Assembly (NCBI GenBank): GCA_035606945.1
Contig: DATNDR010000005.1
Location: 62,001-126,000 of the forward strand
Source: GCA-003244245 sp035606945
Lineage (GTDB): Bacteria > Actinomycetota > Actinomycetes > Mycobacteriales > Pseudonocardiaceae
Reading direction: 5' to 3'
Length of the DNA stretch: 64,000 bases
Under the pieces are notes generated by a model. It was not told the origin of the DNA. It saw nothing but the letters and a program-made list of their open reading frames with translations, and made no database searches. Shown here in pieces: positions 25,466 through 33,269 of this stretch (its first letter is position 1; every line of letters begins with the position of its first letter). The position numbers and the translations under genes were made by a program.

Positions 25466-25854
25466 TGATCTTCGAAGCGACGGCGGAACCGTTGCTCCAT
25501 CCGTTGAGCCAGCGTGCTGCGGCTCTGGCCGCCGGACGAACGATCCGCCGATCCCGCACGCCTACCGTCGCTGGACGGACGGCGAGAGAAGATCGCCACG
25601 ATGGCACCGGCGAACATCACCAAGAAACCGACAACGCTGATAACCGGAATCCCGACCAGACGGTAAGGGAGCACCACACCAGCGATGAGGAGGAGCAAGC
25701 CCAGCACAAACAGCGCGATACCTTGAATTCGGCGGCGTTGGGGCAGGCTTCGCATCCGGGCGCCCCGGACGTTCGACGCGAACTTGGGGTCCTCTGCATA
25801 GAGCGCGCGCTCGATCTGGTCGAGCAGACGCTGCTCGTGCTCGGAGAGTGGCAT
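25462..25854 (-). CDS. DUF3040 membrane protein
   Basis: Small actinobacterial membrane protein of unknown function. It starts with the family motif MPLSEHEQRLLDQIERALYA, then DPKFA. Two hydrophobic helices follow (IALFVLGLLLLIAGVVLPYR and VISVVGFLVMFAGAIVAIF), and a basic tail ends the 130 residues. It converges on the transglutaminase gene, the two stop codons sharing CTAG at 25462-25465, so no terminator separates them. DUF3040 genes beside dinB are usual in this group. Confidence 0.92.
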   Translation of the reverse strand: MPLSEHEQRLLDQIERALYAEDPKFASNVRGARMRSLPQRRRIQGIALFVLGLLLLIAGVVLPYRLVGIPVISVVGFLVMFAGAIVAIFSRRPSSDGRRAGSADRSSGGQSRSTLAQRMEQRFRRRFEDH

Positions 25855-25984
25855 GGCTCCTCCTCCGGCACTCCGCCGTGGCTATGGGGTTATCGACATG
25901 GTATTCGACCCCGACGGTACCTGTAGCTACCAGACAGCCACCGTGGGCTCTTACCATGAGGATACGAGCCCGCGGCGGTGTCCA

Positions 25985-27325
25985 CTAGCCGATCTCGTTA
26001 GCCGATTCAGGGGAGAGCTGGGAGTGGCCGCCCTCTGCGGACCCTGGAGTGTCCAGCAGGGTGGCCGGCCGTACGGCGGCGCTGCCGAACCGTAACCGGG
26101 CAGCGTCTGCGGCACGTTCAGCGTCCGACCAGTGCGCGCGCATCCCCGCGCCGTCTGCGCCCTCGAAGGTGAGCTGCTCACCCATGGCGTCACGGCTCAA
26201 CTGCTCAACCCGCACGCCCAACAACCGGACCAGCATTCCGGGAGGCAGGTGAGCGTCCAAAAGCTCGGCGGCCACGGCGTACACCGTATGCGTCGAGTCT
26301 GTGGGATCGGCCAGGGTGCGCGACCGGCTGATAGTGGTGAAGTCGGGGTGGCGAACCTTCAGCGCGATGGTGCGCCCCCGCAGGCCGCGCCGGCGTAACG
26401 CGGCGGTGGCCCGTTCGACCAGCCGCAGCAGCTCGCGCCGCAGTGCCGTCCGATCAGCTTCGTCGCGGGCAAAGGTCTGCTCCGCCCCCACCGACTTCTC
26501 CGGCAGGTTCGGCACCACTCTCCGGTCGTCTCGGCCGTTGGCGAGCTCGTGGAGGTGATGGGCGCTGGCGGCGCCCACGGCGCGCCGCAACGCGGGCAGC
26601 GGCAAGGCGGCCACGTCGGCCACTGTGGTGCACCCCAGCCGGCGCAGCGCCTGTGCGGTGCGCCGGCCCACCCCCCATAACGCAGACAGCGGCAATGGGT
26701 GCAGGAACTCCAGAACGCCGTCAGCAGGCACGACGAGCAGTCCATCCGGTTTGGACAGTCCCGAGGCGAGCTTGGCGAGGAACTTGCTCGGCGCCACCCC
26801 CACCGAGCAGGTCACCCGGTGCGCGTCATAGACCTGCCCGCGGATCCATTCCCCGATCCCGGCCGGGCTCATGCCCAACCTGCGCATCGATCCCCCGACG
26901 TCGAGGAACGCCTCGTCCAGGCTCAGCGGCTCGACCAGCGGGGTGATCTCGCGGAACAACGCCATGACGCCCTGGGAGACCTCCGCATAGCGGGGGAAAT
27001 GCGGCGGCACGAACTCCGCTTGCGGGCACAGCCGGCGGGCCTGGGCCACCGGCATCGCCGAGCGGACCCCGAACGCGCGAGCCTGGTAACTCGCCGAAAG
27101 CACGACGCCGCGCTCCCCGGCCGGGGTGCTGCCACCCGCCACCACCACGGGGCGCCCGGCCAGCTCAGGGCGTTGGCGGACTTCGACAGACGCGTAGAAG
27201 GCATCCATGTCGATGTGCAGCACCCGGCAACCGGCGTCGTTACCGTGATCGGCACCGCTAGCCCGGGTGCGGGTGTCCCGCTGGAACCGAGTTGCGCACC
27301 GCGGCAGATCGGCACTGCGTCCCAA
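25985..27325 (-). CDS. dinB: DNA polymerase IV (Y family)
   Basis: Translesion polymerase. Catalytic residues are in VLHIDMDAFYASVE and PLSLDEAFLDVGG; the fingers show SASYQARAFGVRSAMP, and the thumb and little finger follow (GVAPSKFLAKLASGLSKPDG). I chose the TTG at 27325: GGAGG is positioned 4-5 nt upstream and homologues typically begin xGRSADLPR. A GTG at 27337 adds four residues, and the first fully conserved part starts at about 27223. A perfect LexA box just upstream indicates SOS induction. Confidence 0.92.
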   Translation of the reverse strand: MGRSADLPRCATRFQRDTRTRASGADHGNDAGCRVLHIDMDAFYASVEVRQRPELAGRPVVVAGGSTPAGERGVVLSASYQARAFGVRSAMPVAQARRLCPQAEFVPPHFPRYAEVSQGVMALFREITPLVEPLSLDEAFLDVGGSMRRLGMSPAGIGEWIRGQVYDAHRVTCSVGVAPSKFLAKLASGLSKPDGLLVVPADGVLEFLHPLPLSALWGVGRRTAQALRRLGCTTVADVAALPLPALRRAVGAASAHHLHELANGRDDRRVVPNLPEKSVGAEQTFARDEADRTALRRELLRLVERATAALRRRGLRGRTIALKVRHPDFTTISRSRTLADPTDSTHTVYAVAAELLDAHLPPGMLVRLLGVRVEQLSRDAMGEQLTFEGADGAGMRAHWSDAERAADAARLRFGSAAVRPATLLDTPGSAEGGHSQLSPESANEIG

Positions 27326-27339
27326 CCAACCCTCCACGA

Positions 27340-27355
27340 TCGAACGTACGTTCGA
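27340..27355 (-). promoter_or_regulatory. LexA (SOS) box of dinB
   Basis: The 16-bp perfect palindrome TCGAACGTACGTTCGA matches the actinobacterial/Gram-positive LexA consensus CGAACRNRYGTTYG. It ends 15 bp before the proposed dinB start and lies between dinB and the methyltransferase gene. Confidence 0.9.
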
Positions 27356-27364
27356 GAACTCAGG

Positions 27365-28096
27365 CTATCTGATCCCGGGCCTCCGGGCCAGCACGTGCAA
27401 CCGGGTTGCGATGTCCCGCAGCGGAGCCCGACCGGCCGCGCACAGCTCCAGCTCGGCGAGCGCCTCGGCGGCTCCCGGATGAGCTTCCAGCACGCCACCC
27501 GGCACCAGGTCGGCGACCACCCCGTCGCCCTGCACCAGTTCGATGCCCAACCCGCTGGCCGCGACGAGCGCGACGAGACCATCGGTGTCGAAACGGCGCA
27601 ACACCGGATCTGTCGTACCGAGCCGACCATCCGGATCGTCGAGTAACCGGCGCGCTTCGGTCAGCCGCCCGGCCAGCGCGCGGACCAGCACCGCCGCGTA
27701 CCGGTTGGCCACCAGCACCGATACCGCGCCGCCGGGCGCGGTCGCATCGGCCAGCGCCTGCATCGCCGCGGTGGGGTCCTCGACCACCTCGAGCACGCCG
27801 TGCCCGAGCACGAGATCGGCGTGTGCGGCCGGCACCACATCGGACAGCGAGTCGGCGTCGCCCTGCACTGGCCGCACTGATTCCTGCACACCGGCTTCGG
27901 TGGCCCGACGGTGCAGCGTGGCCAGCGCGTTCGGGCTGGGTTCCACCACTGTGACCAGGCAGCCGGAGCGAGCCAACGGTACGGCCCAGACGCCGCTGCC
28001 ACCACCCACGTCCAGCACCCTGGGAGGGCCGCCCAGGCGTAGCCGAGCCGCGCCGACCTCGGCCTCCAGCGCTCGATGCACCGCGCAGGCTCGCAT
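27365..28096 (-). CDS. SAM-dependent methyltransferase
   Basis: Class I methyltransferase of unknown substrate. SAM-binding motif I is RVLDVGGGSGVWAVPLA, with VTVVEPSPNA (acidic loop) and DLVLGHGVLEVVEDP (motif post I). The ATG at 28096 gives 243 residues. A TACAGT -10-like hexamer lies 7 nt upstream (28109-28104), suggesting a leaderless mRNA. It is divergent from the ParA gene and its stop lies near the dinB LexA box, so readthrough into dinB is possible. Confidence 0.88.
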   Translation of the reverse strand: MRACAVHRALEAEVGAARLRLGGPPRVLDVGGGSGVWAVPLARSGCLVTVVEPSPNALATLHRRATEAGVQESVRPVQGDADSLSDVVPAAHADLVLGHGVLEVVEDPTAAMQALADATAPGGAVSVLVANRYAAVLVRALAGRLTEARRLLDDPDGRLGTTDPVLRRFDTDGLVALVAASGLGIELVQGDGVVADLVPGGVLEAHPGAAEALAELELCAAGRAPLRDIATRLHVLARRPGIR

Positions 28097-28191
28097 GCGC
28101 AGCACTGTAAAGGGCCGCGATAGTAGCGAGCTCGGCGGCAGCGAAGGGCGGGGCCGCAAGCACAGAAAACCAGGCACCATAAGCTGCACTG

Positions 28192-29007
28192 GTGCGAACC
28201 GTTGCCGTGCTCAGCCTGAAAGGCGGGGTGGGCAAGACCTCCATCGTGCTGGGGTTGGCCGGGGCCGCCGTGGTGCGGAACATCCGGACGTTGGTCGTGG
28301 ACCTCGACCCGCAGGGAAATTGCACCGCCACCCTGGATCCCGACACGACGAAGTACACCGTGGCCGATGTGCTGGCCGACCCGAGGTGCTCGGTGCTCAG
28401 GGAGGCGATCGCGCCCAGCGCGTGGGGCGCGAACCTGGATGTGCTGGTCGGTGGGGAGCAGACCGAGGAGCAGAACCGGCCGGATCCCAGCCGGGCCGGC
28501 CTGCGGCGCCTCGACCGCGCGCTGTCCCAGCTGGACATGATCGCCGACAATCCGCCGTACCGGCTGGTACTCCTGGACTGCCCGCCCTCGCTCGGTCAGC
28601 TCACCCGTTCGGCACTGGTGGCCGCTGACCGTGCGCTGCTGGTCACCGAACCCACCATCTATGCCGTCGCCGGGGTTCAACGCGCCTTCGAGGCCGTGCA
28701 GGCCGAACGGGAGCACAACCCCGACCTGCAACCGCTCGGCGTGGTAATCAACCGGGTCCGAAAGTGGTCCAGCGAACATCAGTTCCGCATCAACGAGCTG
28801 CGAGAGATCTTCGGCCCGCTGGTACTGCCCACCGTGCTACCGGACCGCTCCGCGGTCCAGCAAGCTCAGGGCGCCGGACTATCGATTCAGCGCTGGTGCA
28901 CTCCCGGGGCTCGGGAAGTCGCGGTCGCCATCGACCTGCTACTGACCCGGATGCTGCGCACCAGCCAGCTGCGCCGCCGCACCCACACCGACCTGCCCCA
29001 AACCTAG
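28192..29007 (+). CDS. ParA/Soj-family ATPase (orphan)
   Basis: Deviant Walker A ATPase: VLSLKGGVGKTSIVLGLAG, Walker A' VVDLDPQGN, and LLDCPPSLGQLTRSAL. 271 residues, start GTG with a TAAGCT -10-like motif 6 nt upstream (leaderless candidate). There is no ParB-like gene or parS-like palindrome next to it, so it is unlikely to be the chromosome-partition ParA. Related orphan Soj proteins exist in mycobacteria; partner unknown. Confidence 0.88.
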   Translation: MRTVAVLSLKGGVGKTSIVLGLAGAAVVRNIRTLVVDLDPQGNCTATLDPDTTKYTVADVLADPRCSVLREAIAPSAWGANLDVLVGGEQTEEQNRPDPSRAGLRRLDRALSQLDMIADNPPYRLVLLDCPPSLGQLTRSALVAADRALLVTEPTIYAVAGVQRAFEAVQAEREHNPDLQPLGVVINRVRKWSSEHQFRINELREIFGPLVLPTVLPDRSAVQQAQGAGLSIQRWCTPGAREVAVAIDLLLTRMLRTSQLRRRTHTDLPQT

Positions 29008-29010
29008 CGC

Positions 29011-29054
29011 CCCCTGCCCGGCGTGTCGCGCTCCCCTGCCCGGTGTGTCGTGCT
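29011..29054. repeat. 22-bp tandem repeat, family B (two units)
   Basis: Two consecutive 22-bp units (CCCCTGCCCGGCGTGTCG plus CGCT; the second differs by three transitions) lie 3 bp after the ParA stop. A related array of about five units is at 35865-35970. The following 160 bp before the pspA stop hold no supported gene. Confidence 0.8.
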
Positions 29055-29214
29055 TATCGGATCGCTCGCCGGCAACGCGACCTTCCATGGTGACGGCGGC
29101 AGCAAGGGCACCGGCGTGCCACATCCCGTCCAAGTCATCCGCTCGATCGTGAACCCTGACAAACTCCGCCAGCTCGGGCCACTATCACCGATCGGCCGCC
29201 GTCACGGTGTCTGA

Positions 29215-30039
29215 TCATCCTTGTCCAGGCTGCGGCTGGCTGCGTGGGGGTATCGCCTGCTGCGGGGAGGCGGGCTGGGGCGCCGGCTCGCCGGCAGTGA
29301 CTTCACCCGCGATCGGCGCCCCGCGGATGGAAGCCCGGATCTGCTCCAGCCGGGACCGGCCCGTCATATCCAGCGTTGATTGCTGCACTTCCAGCATGCG
29401 GCCCTGCACCGAGTTCTGGGCCAGCTCCGCGGCTCCGAGAGCATTGGCGTAGCGGCGCTCGATCTTGTCCCGTACCTCGTCCAGTGAAGGTGTATTGCCC
29501 GGCGCCGCCAGCTCGGACATCGACCGCAGCGAGGCGGAGACCTGTTCCTGCATTTTCGCCTGCTCCAGCTGAGACAGCAGCTTGGTGCGCTCAGCGAGCT
29601 TCTGCTGCAGCACCATCGCATTGCGCTCGACAGCCTGCTTGGCCTGGCTTGCGGCCTGCAGAGACTGGTCGTGCAGCGTTTTGAGGTCCTCCACGGACTG
29701 CTCGGCGGTCACCAGCTGGGTGGCGAAGGACTCCGCGGCCTGCTCGTACTGCTGCGCCTTGGCCTGATCACCTCGGCCCCGGGCCTCGTCGGCGAGCACC
29801 AGCGCCTGGCGGGCTGACGATTGCAGTTTCTCGATCTCTCCCAGCTGCCGGCTGAGCTTTACCTCCAGTTGGCGCTGGTTGCCGATGACGGCGGCGGCTT
29901 GCTGGGACAGTGCCTGGTGTTGGCGCTGCGCCTCCTCGGTGGCCTGCTGGATCTGCACCTTGGGATCGGCGTACTCGTCGATCTTGGACGAGAACGCCGC
30001 CATCAGGTACTTCCAAGCCTTCACGAACGGGTTGGCCAT
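29215..30039 (-). CDS. pspA: PspA/IM30 family phage-shock protein
   Basis: Peripheral membrane coiled-coil protein of the ESCRT-III-like PspA family that protects membrane integrity. The start MANPFVKAWKYLMAAFSSKI (ATG at 30039) is the amphipathic helix. Long coiled coils (residues about 25-220) follow, ending in a Pro/Gln-rich tail. 274 residues. It lies just downstream of clgR, the same neighbourhood as M. tuberculosis rv2744c-clgR, where ClgR activates pspA. Confidence 0.93.
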   Translation of the reverse strand: MANPFVKAWKYLMAAFSSKIDEYADPKVQIQQATEEAQRQHQALSQQAAAVIGNQRQLEVKLSRQLGEIEKLQSSARQALVLADEARGRGDQAKAQQYEQAAESFATQLVTAEQSVEDLKTLHDQSLQAASQAKQAVERNAMVLQQKLAERTKLLSQLEQAKMQEQVSASLRSMSELAAPGNTPSLDEVRDKIERRYANALGAAELAQNSVQGRMLEVQQSTLDMTGRSRLEQIRASIRGAPIAGEVTAGEPAPQPASPQQAIPPRSQPQPGQG

Positions 30040-30223
30040 CTCCTGCGCTGCCTTTCTTCGCGACCAATCGGGCCCAGCGTCACGCGCCCGGCCACGGCCC
30101 CACCCGATCCAAGCCACATCAGACCAGGACGCTTACTGGCTCCATGGTGTCAGGTACGCGGCAGTGCTTCCACCAACCCCAGGGAGAACGGGGATATCCC
30201 TGATCTCTGGCCCCCTGTCCGGC

Positions 30224-30505
30224 TCAGGCCGCGACCAGCTCAGCGGCAAGGGTGTCGGGAACCTCGGGCAGGTAAACCGGACCGAGATCGTCGGCCACTC
30301 GCCGCAACAGCTCGTCGAGCGGCAAGTCGAGTGCGTCACAAATCGAGGCGAGCAGCTCGCTGGACGGCTCCTTGCGGCCCCGCTCAACCTCAGAGAGATA
30401 TCCCAGGCTCACTCGCGCAACCCTGGAGACCTCGCGCAGCGTGCGGTGCTGCGAGGTCCGCGTCCGGCGCAACCGGTCGCCGATGGCCTCCCGCAGCAAC
30501 ATCAT
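30224..30505 (-). CDS. clgR: ClgR-type HTH regulator
   Basis: 93-residue Cro/C1-type helix-turn-helix protein: LREAIGDRLRRTRTSQHRTL, then REVSRVARVSLGYLSEVERG (HTH) and KEPSSELLASICDALDL. This matches ClgR, an activator of clp protease and psp genes. The start is the first of two ATGs (30505), with GGAGG 7 nt upstream. Between pgsA and pspA as in mycobacteria, but the cinA gene often found between pgsA and clgR is absent. Confidence 0.92.
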   Translation of the reverse strand: MMLLREAIGDRLRRTRTSQHRTLREVSRVARVSLGYLSEVERGRKEPSSELLASICDALDLPLDELLRRVADDLGPVYLPEVPDTLAAELVAA

Positions 30506-30639
30506 CGCGTTCCCTCCAGCGTGTCGGCCGGCCCACTCCAAACCAGCTTGCTTGCCCCCTACCGTACTCACCAGTCCGCCGGCCCGGCGTCCGCCGTGGG
30601 CGAACGACGCGTCGGAGTTCACCCACCTGCTGGGCGAGA

Positions 30640-31233
30640 TTACGGCAACGCGACGGCTCGGCGACCGGAGGCGCGTAGTCGTAACGCTCGCACGACGTAG
30701 TCGACGCCGGTGACGACGGTCAGCGCCACCGCAATGCCCATGACGATCCAACGCAGCGGATAGACAGGCAGCGGAAGGGGCAGCACGTAGAGCCCGATCG
30801 CCACTGCCTGGGTGAATGCCTTGATCTTCCCGCCGCGGCTGGCCGGGATCACGCCATACCGCAGGACCCACAATCGCAACCCAGTCACGGCCAGCTCCCG
30901 GATCGCGATCAGCAGGGTTACCCACCACGCCAACTCCCCCAGCAGGCTCAGACCCACCAGTGCAGACCCGATAAGCGCCTTGTCGGCGATCGGATCGGCG
31001 ATCGTGCCGAACTTGGTGACCTGCCCGCGCCGCCGCGCCAGGTCCCCGTCGAACCGGTCGGTGAGCGAGGCGATTCCCAGTATCACCGCTGCGGTCACCC
31101 GCCATGCCGGATCGGTACCGTCCCTGATGAACAGGGCAACCACGAAAACCGGAACCAGCACCAGCCGTGACATGGTCAGCAGGTTGGCCAGGTTCCACAG
31201 TGAGACCCTGGTCGGCTGCGGTGGCGGGCTCAC
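30640..31233 (-). CDS. pgsA: CDP-diacylglycerol--glycerol-3-phosphate 3-phosphatidyltransferase
   Basis: Membrane enzyme of phospholipid synthesis. The CDP-alcohol phosphotransferase signature is complete (DRFDGDLARRRGQ, then FGTIADPIAD). 197 residues with about five hydrophobic helices. The GTG start overlaps the rimO stop as GTGA. Annotated family members may instead make phosphatidylinositol-phosphate; context (rimO-pgsA-clgR) favours the PgsA assignment. Confidence 0.9.
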   Translation of the reverse strand: MSPPPQPTRVSLWNLANLLTMSRLVLVPVFVVALFIRDGTDPAWRVTAAVILGIASLTDRFDGDLARRRGQVTKFGTIADPIADKALIGSALVGLSLLGELAWWVTLLIAIRELAVTGLRLWVLRYGVIPASRGGKIKAFTQAVAIGLYVLPLPLPVYPLRWIVMGIAVALTVVTGVDYVVRALRLRASGRRAVALP

Positions 31234-32666
31234 TGTTCGCCGCCGGCTGGGGCGATCAGCTCCATCGGCTCGACGACCAGATCCACACCCTTGGCGGCGA
31301 TCACCCGGCAGCGCACCAGATCACCGAGTACGAGGGAGCCCTGATCGGTGAGGACGCACTCACCGTCCACCTCCGGGCCCTGGTGCTCTGCGCGCCCGAC
31401 CGTCTCGGTGCCGTCGTTGCCGTCGACGAGAACGTCGACGGCATCCCCGACCCGCTCCTCGGCGCGCTGGGCGGTGAGCTGCTCGACCAACCCGCTGATC
31501 TGGGCGACGCGTTCGGCGATGGTGTGCTCGCTGTGCTGACCGGGCAGGCCGGCAGCCTCGGTGCCGTCCTCATCGGAGTAGCCGAAGACGCCAACCGCGT
31601 CCAGGCGGGCCTCGACGAGGAACCGCTCCAGCTCCACCAGGTCGTCCTCGGTCTCCCCGGGGAACCCGACAATCACGTTGCTGCGTGCTCCCGCCAGCGG
31701 TGCGAGCCGGCGGATGTGGTCCAGCAGGGCCAGGAAGGTTTCCCGAGAGCCGAACCGGCGCATGCGTCGGAGCACCGGCTCGCTGGCGTGCTGGAAGGAC
31801 AGGTCGAAATAGGCTGCCACCCCGGCGGTTCCGGCGATCGTGGAGACCAGCGCGGGACGGGTCTCGGCCGGCTGTAGGTAGGAAACGCGGGTACGCAGGA
31901 TGCCGGGAACGGCGGCCAGCCCGCGCAGCAGCTCCTCCAAGGCACCGGGGCGCCCCAGATCCTTGCCGTAGGAGGTGGAGTTCTCGCTGACCAGCACCAG
32001 CTCCCGCACCCCCGTGCCGGCCAGCCACACCGCCTCTGCCAGCACCTCCTCGACCGGACGGGAGACGAACGCACCGCGGAAGGTGGGAATGGCGCAGAAC
32101 GCGCAACGCCGGTCGCAACCCGATGCGATCTTCAGTGGGGCGACCGGTGAGTCATCCAGCCGCCGGCGCGGTACTCGAGGACCCCAGCCGTGGCCGGGTA
32201 GCGCGGGCCCGGCAGCAAGAGCAGCGGGCCGCGACGCCGGGGTTATCGGCAGCAGGGTGCGACGATCCACCGGCTGGTGTGCAGGCAGTGCCCGACCGGC
32301 CAACACATCCCGCAGCCGGTCGCCCAGCTGCGGGTAGGCGTCGAAACCCAGGACCGCGTCGGCTTCGGGCAGGCTGGCGGCCAGTTCGGCGCCATAGCGC
32401 TCGGCCAGGCAACCCACCGCAACGACTTTGGCGCCGGTGTCCGCGGCGGCGAGCAGGGTGTCGATGGAATCCTTCTTGGCCGCCGCGACGAAACCGCAGG
32501 TATTGACCACCACCACGTCAGCCGATTCGTGGTCGGCGCTGTCGGCGTCCACCAGCTCCCAGCCGCCTTCGGTCAACCGGCCAGCCAGTTCTTCCGAGTC
32601 GACCTCGTTGCGGGCGCACCCCAAGGTCAGCAGCGCGGCGCGGGGCGACTTCGATGGGGTGGACAC
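31230..32666 (-). CDS. rimO: Ribosomal protein S12 methylthiotransferase RimO
   Basis: Radical-SAM enzyme that methylthiolates Asp of ribosomal protein S12. The N-terminal cluster-binding domain begins LLTLGCARNEVDSEELAGRL with VNTCGFVAAAKKDSID and AVGCLAERYG. The radical-SAM motif is SGCDRRCAFCAIP (CxxxCxxC), and a TRAM-like end follows. The GTG at 32666 is chosen; TACCCT (32678-32673) lies 6 nt upstream with no Shine-Dalgarno, suggesting a leaderless message. A 46-residue upstream extension is not conserved in type. Confidence 0.93.
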   Translation of the reverse strand: MSTPSKSPRAALLTLGCARNEVDSEELAGRLTEGGWELVDADSADHESADVVVVNTCGFVAAAKKDSIDTLLAAADTGAKVVAVGCLAERYGAELAASLPEADAVLGFDAYPQLGDRLRDVLAGRALPAHQPVDRRTLLPITPASRPAALAAGPALPGHGWGPRVPRRRLDDSPVAPLKIASGCDRRCAFCAIPTFRGAFVSRPVEEVLAEAVWLAGTGVRELVLVSENSTSYGKDLGRPGALEELLRGLAAVPGILRTRVSYLQPAETRPALVSTIAGTAGVAAYFDLSFQHASEPVLRRMRRFGSRETFLALLDHIRRLAPLAGARSNVIVGFPGETEDDLVELERFLVEARLDAVGVFGYSDEDGTEAAGLPGQHSEHTIAERVAQISGLVEQLTAQRAEERVGDAVDVLVDGNDGTETVGRAEHQGPEVDGECVLTDQGSLVLGDLVRCRVIAAKGVDLVVEPMELIAPAGGEQ

Positions 32667-32742
32667 CGAGTTAGGGTATCTGGCCGTGGTGACGATCCGG
32701 CTGCTCACCGGCGGGTAGCTTGGTTCTCGTAGGCTCGTCGGC

Positions 32743-33249
32743 GTGCGAACCGCAGTCAAGGTAACTGTGCGTCGGGCACGGGTGGCGGACGTCCGCAAGA
32801 TCAAGAGCTTGGTGGACTGCTACGCCGGCGCGGTGCTACTGGCCAAGCAACTTGTCACGCTCTATGAAGACGTCCAGGAATTCTGGGTGGCCGAGCGGGA
32901 CGGCGAAGTGGTGGGCTGCGGCGCGCTGCATGTGTTGTGGGAAGACCTCGCCGAGATCCGCACCCTGGCCGTGCATCCGGATGCCGTCGGTCACGGAGTA
33001 GGACATGCGCTGGTTGCGGGGCTGATCGAGCAGGGCCGGTCGCTGGGGCTGCGGCGCCTGTTCGTGCTGACCTTCGAGGACCGCTTCTTCTCCCGGTATG
33101 GGTTCCGAACCATCGAAGGGACCCCGGTGACCGCGGAGGTGTACGACGAGATGCGTCGCTCGCACGATGAGGGCGTTGCGGAGTTCCTCGACCTGCCCTA
33201 CGTCAAGCCCGACACCCTGGGGAACACCCGCATGCTGCTGGAACTGTGA
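32743..33249 (+). CDS. argA: GNAT N-acetylglutamate synthase (ArgA-like)
   Basis: 168-residue single-domain acetyltransferase resembling mycobacterial Rv2747, which acetylates glutamate (or glutamine) for arginine synthesis. Acetyl-CoA binding region: EIRTLAVHPDAVGHGVGHAL. SRYGFRTIEGTPVTAEVYDE and LDLPYVKPDTLGNTRMLLEL are characteristic. GTG start with TAGGCT 7 nt upstream (leaderless candidate). It is divergent from rimO and converges on ftsK with only 20 bp between stops. Confidence 0.9.
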   Translation: MRTAVKVTVRRARVADVRKIKSLVDCYAGAVLLAKQLVTLYEDVQEFWVAERDGEVVGCGALHVLWEDLAEIRTLAVHPDAVGHGVGHALVAGLIEQGRSLGLRRLFVLTFEDRFFSRYGFRTIEGTPVTAEVYDEMRRSHDEGVAEFLDLPYVKPDTLGNTRMLLEL

Positions 33250-33269
33250 GAGCTCATCAGTCTTGCTCG

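Noticed and set aside
29023..29214. Small plus-strand frame after the ParA gene
   Set aside because: It begins inside the family B repeat, has no ribosome-binding site or recognisable domain, and overlaps no conserved context.
30506..31198. Upstream extension of the clgR frame through pgsA
   Set aside because: It is out of frame with the conserved pgsA gene and lacks any motif; the ATG at 30505 has a proper GGAGG site.
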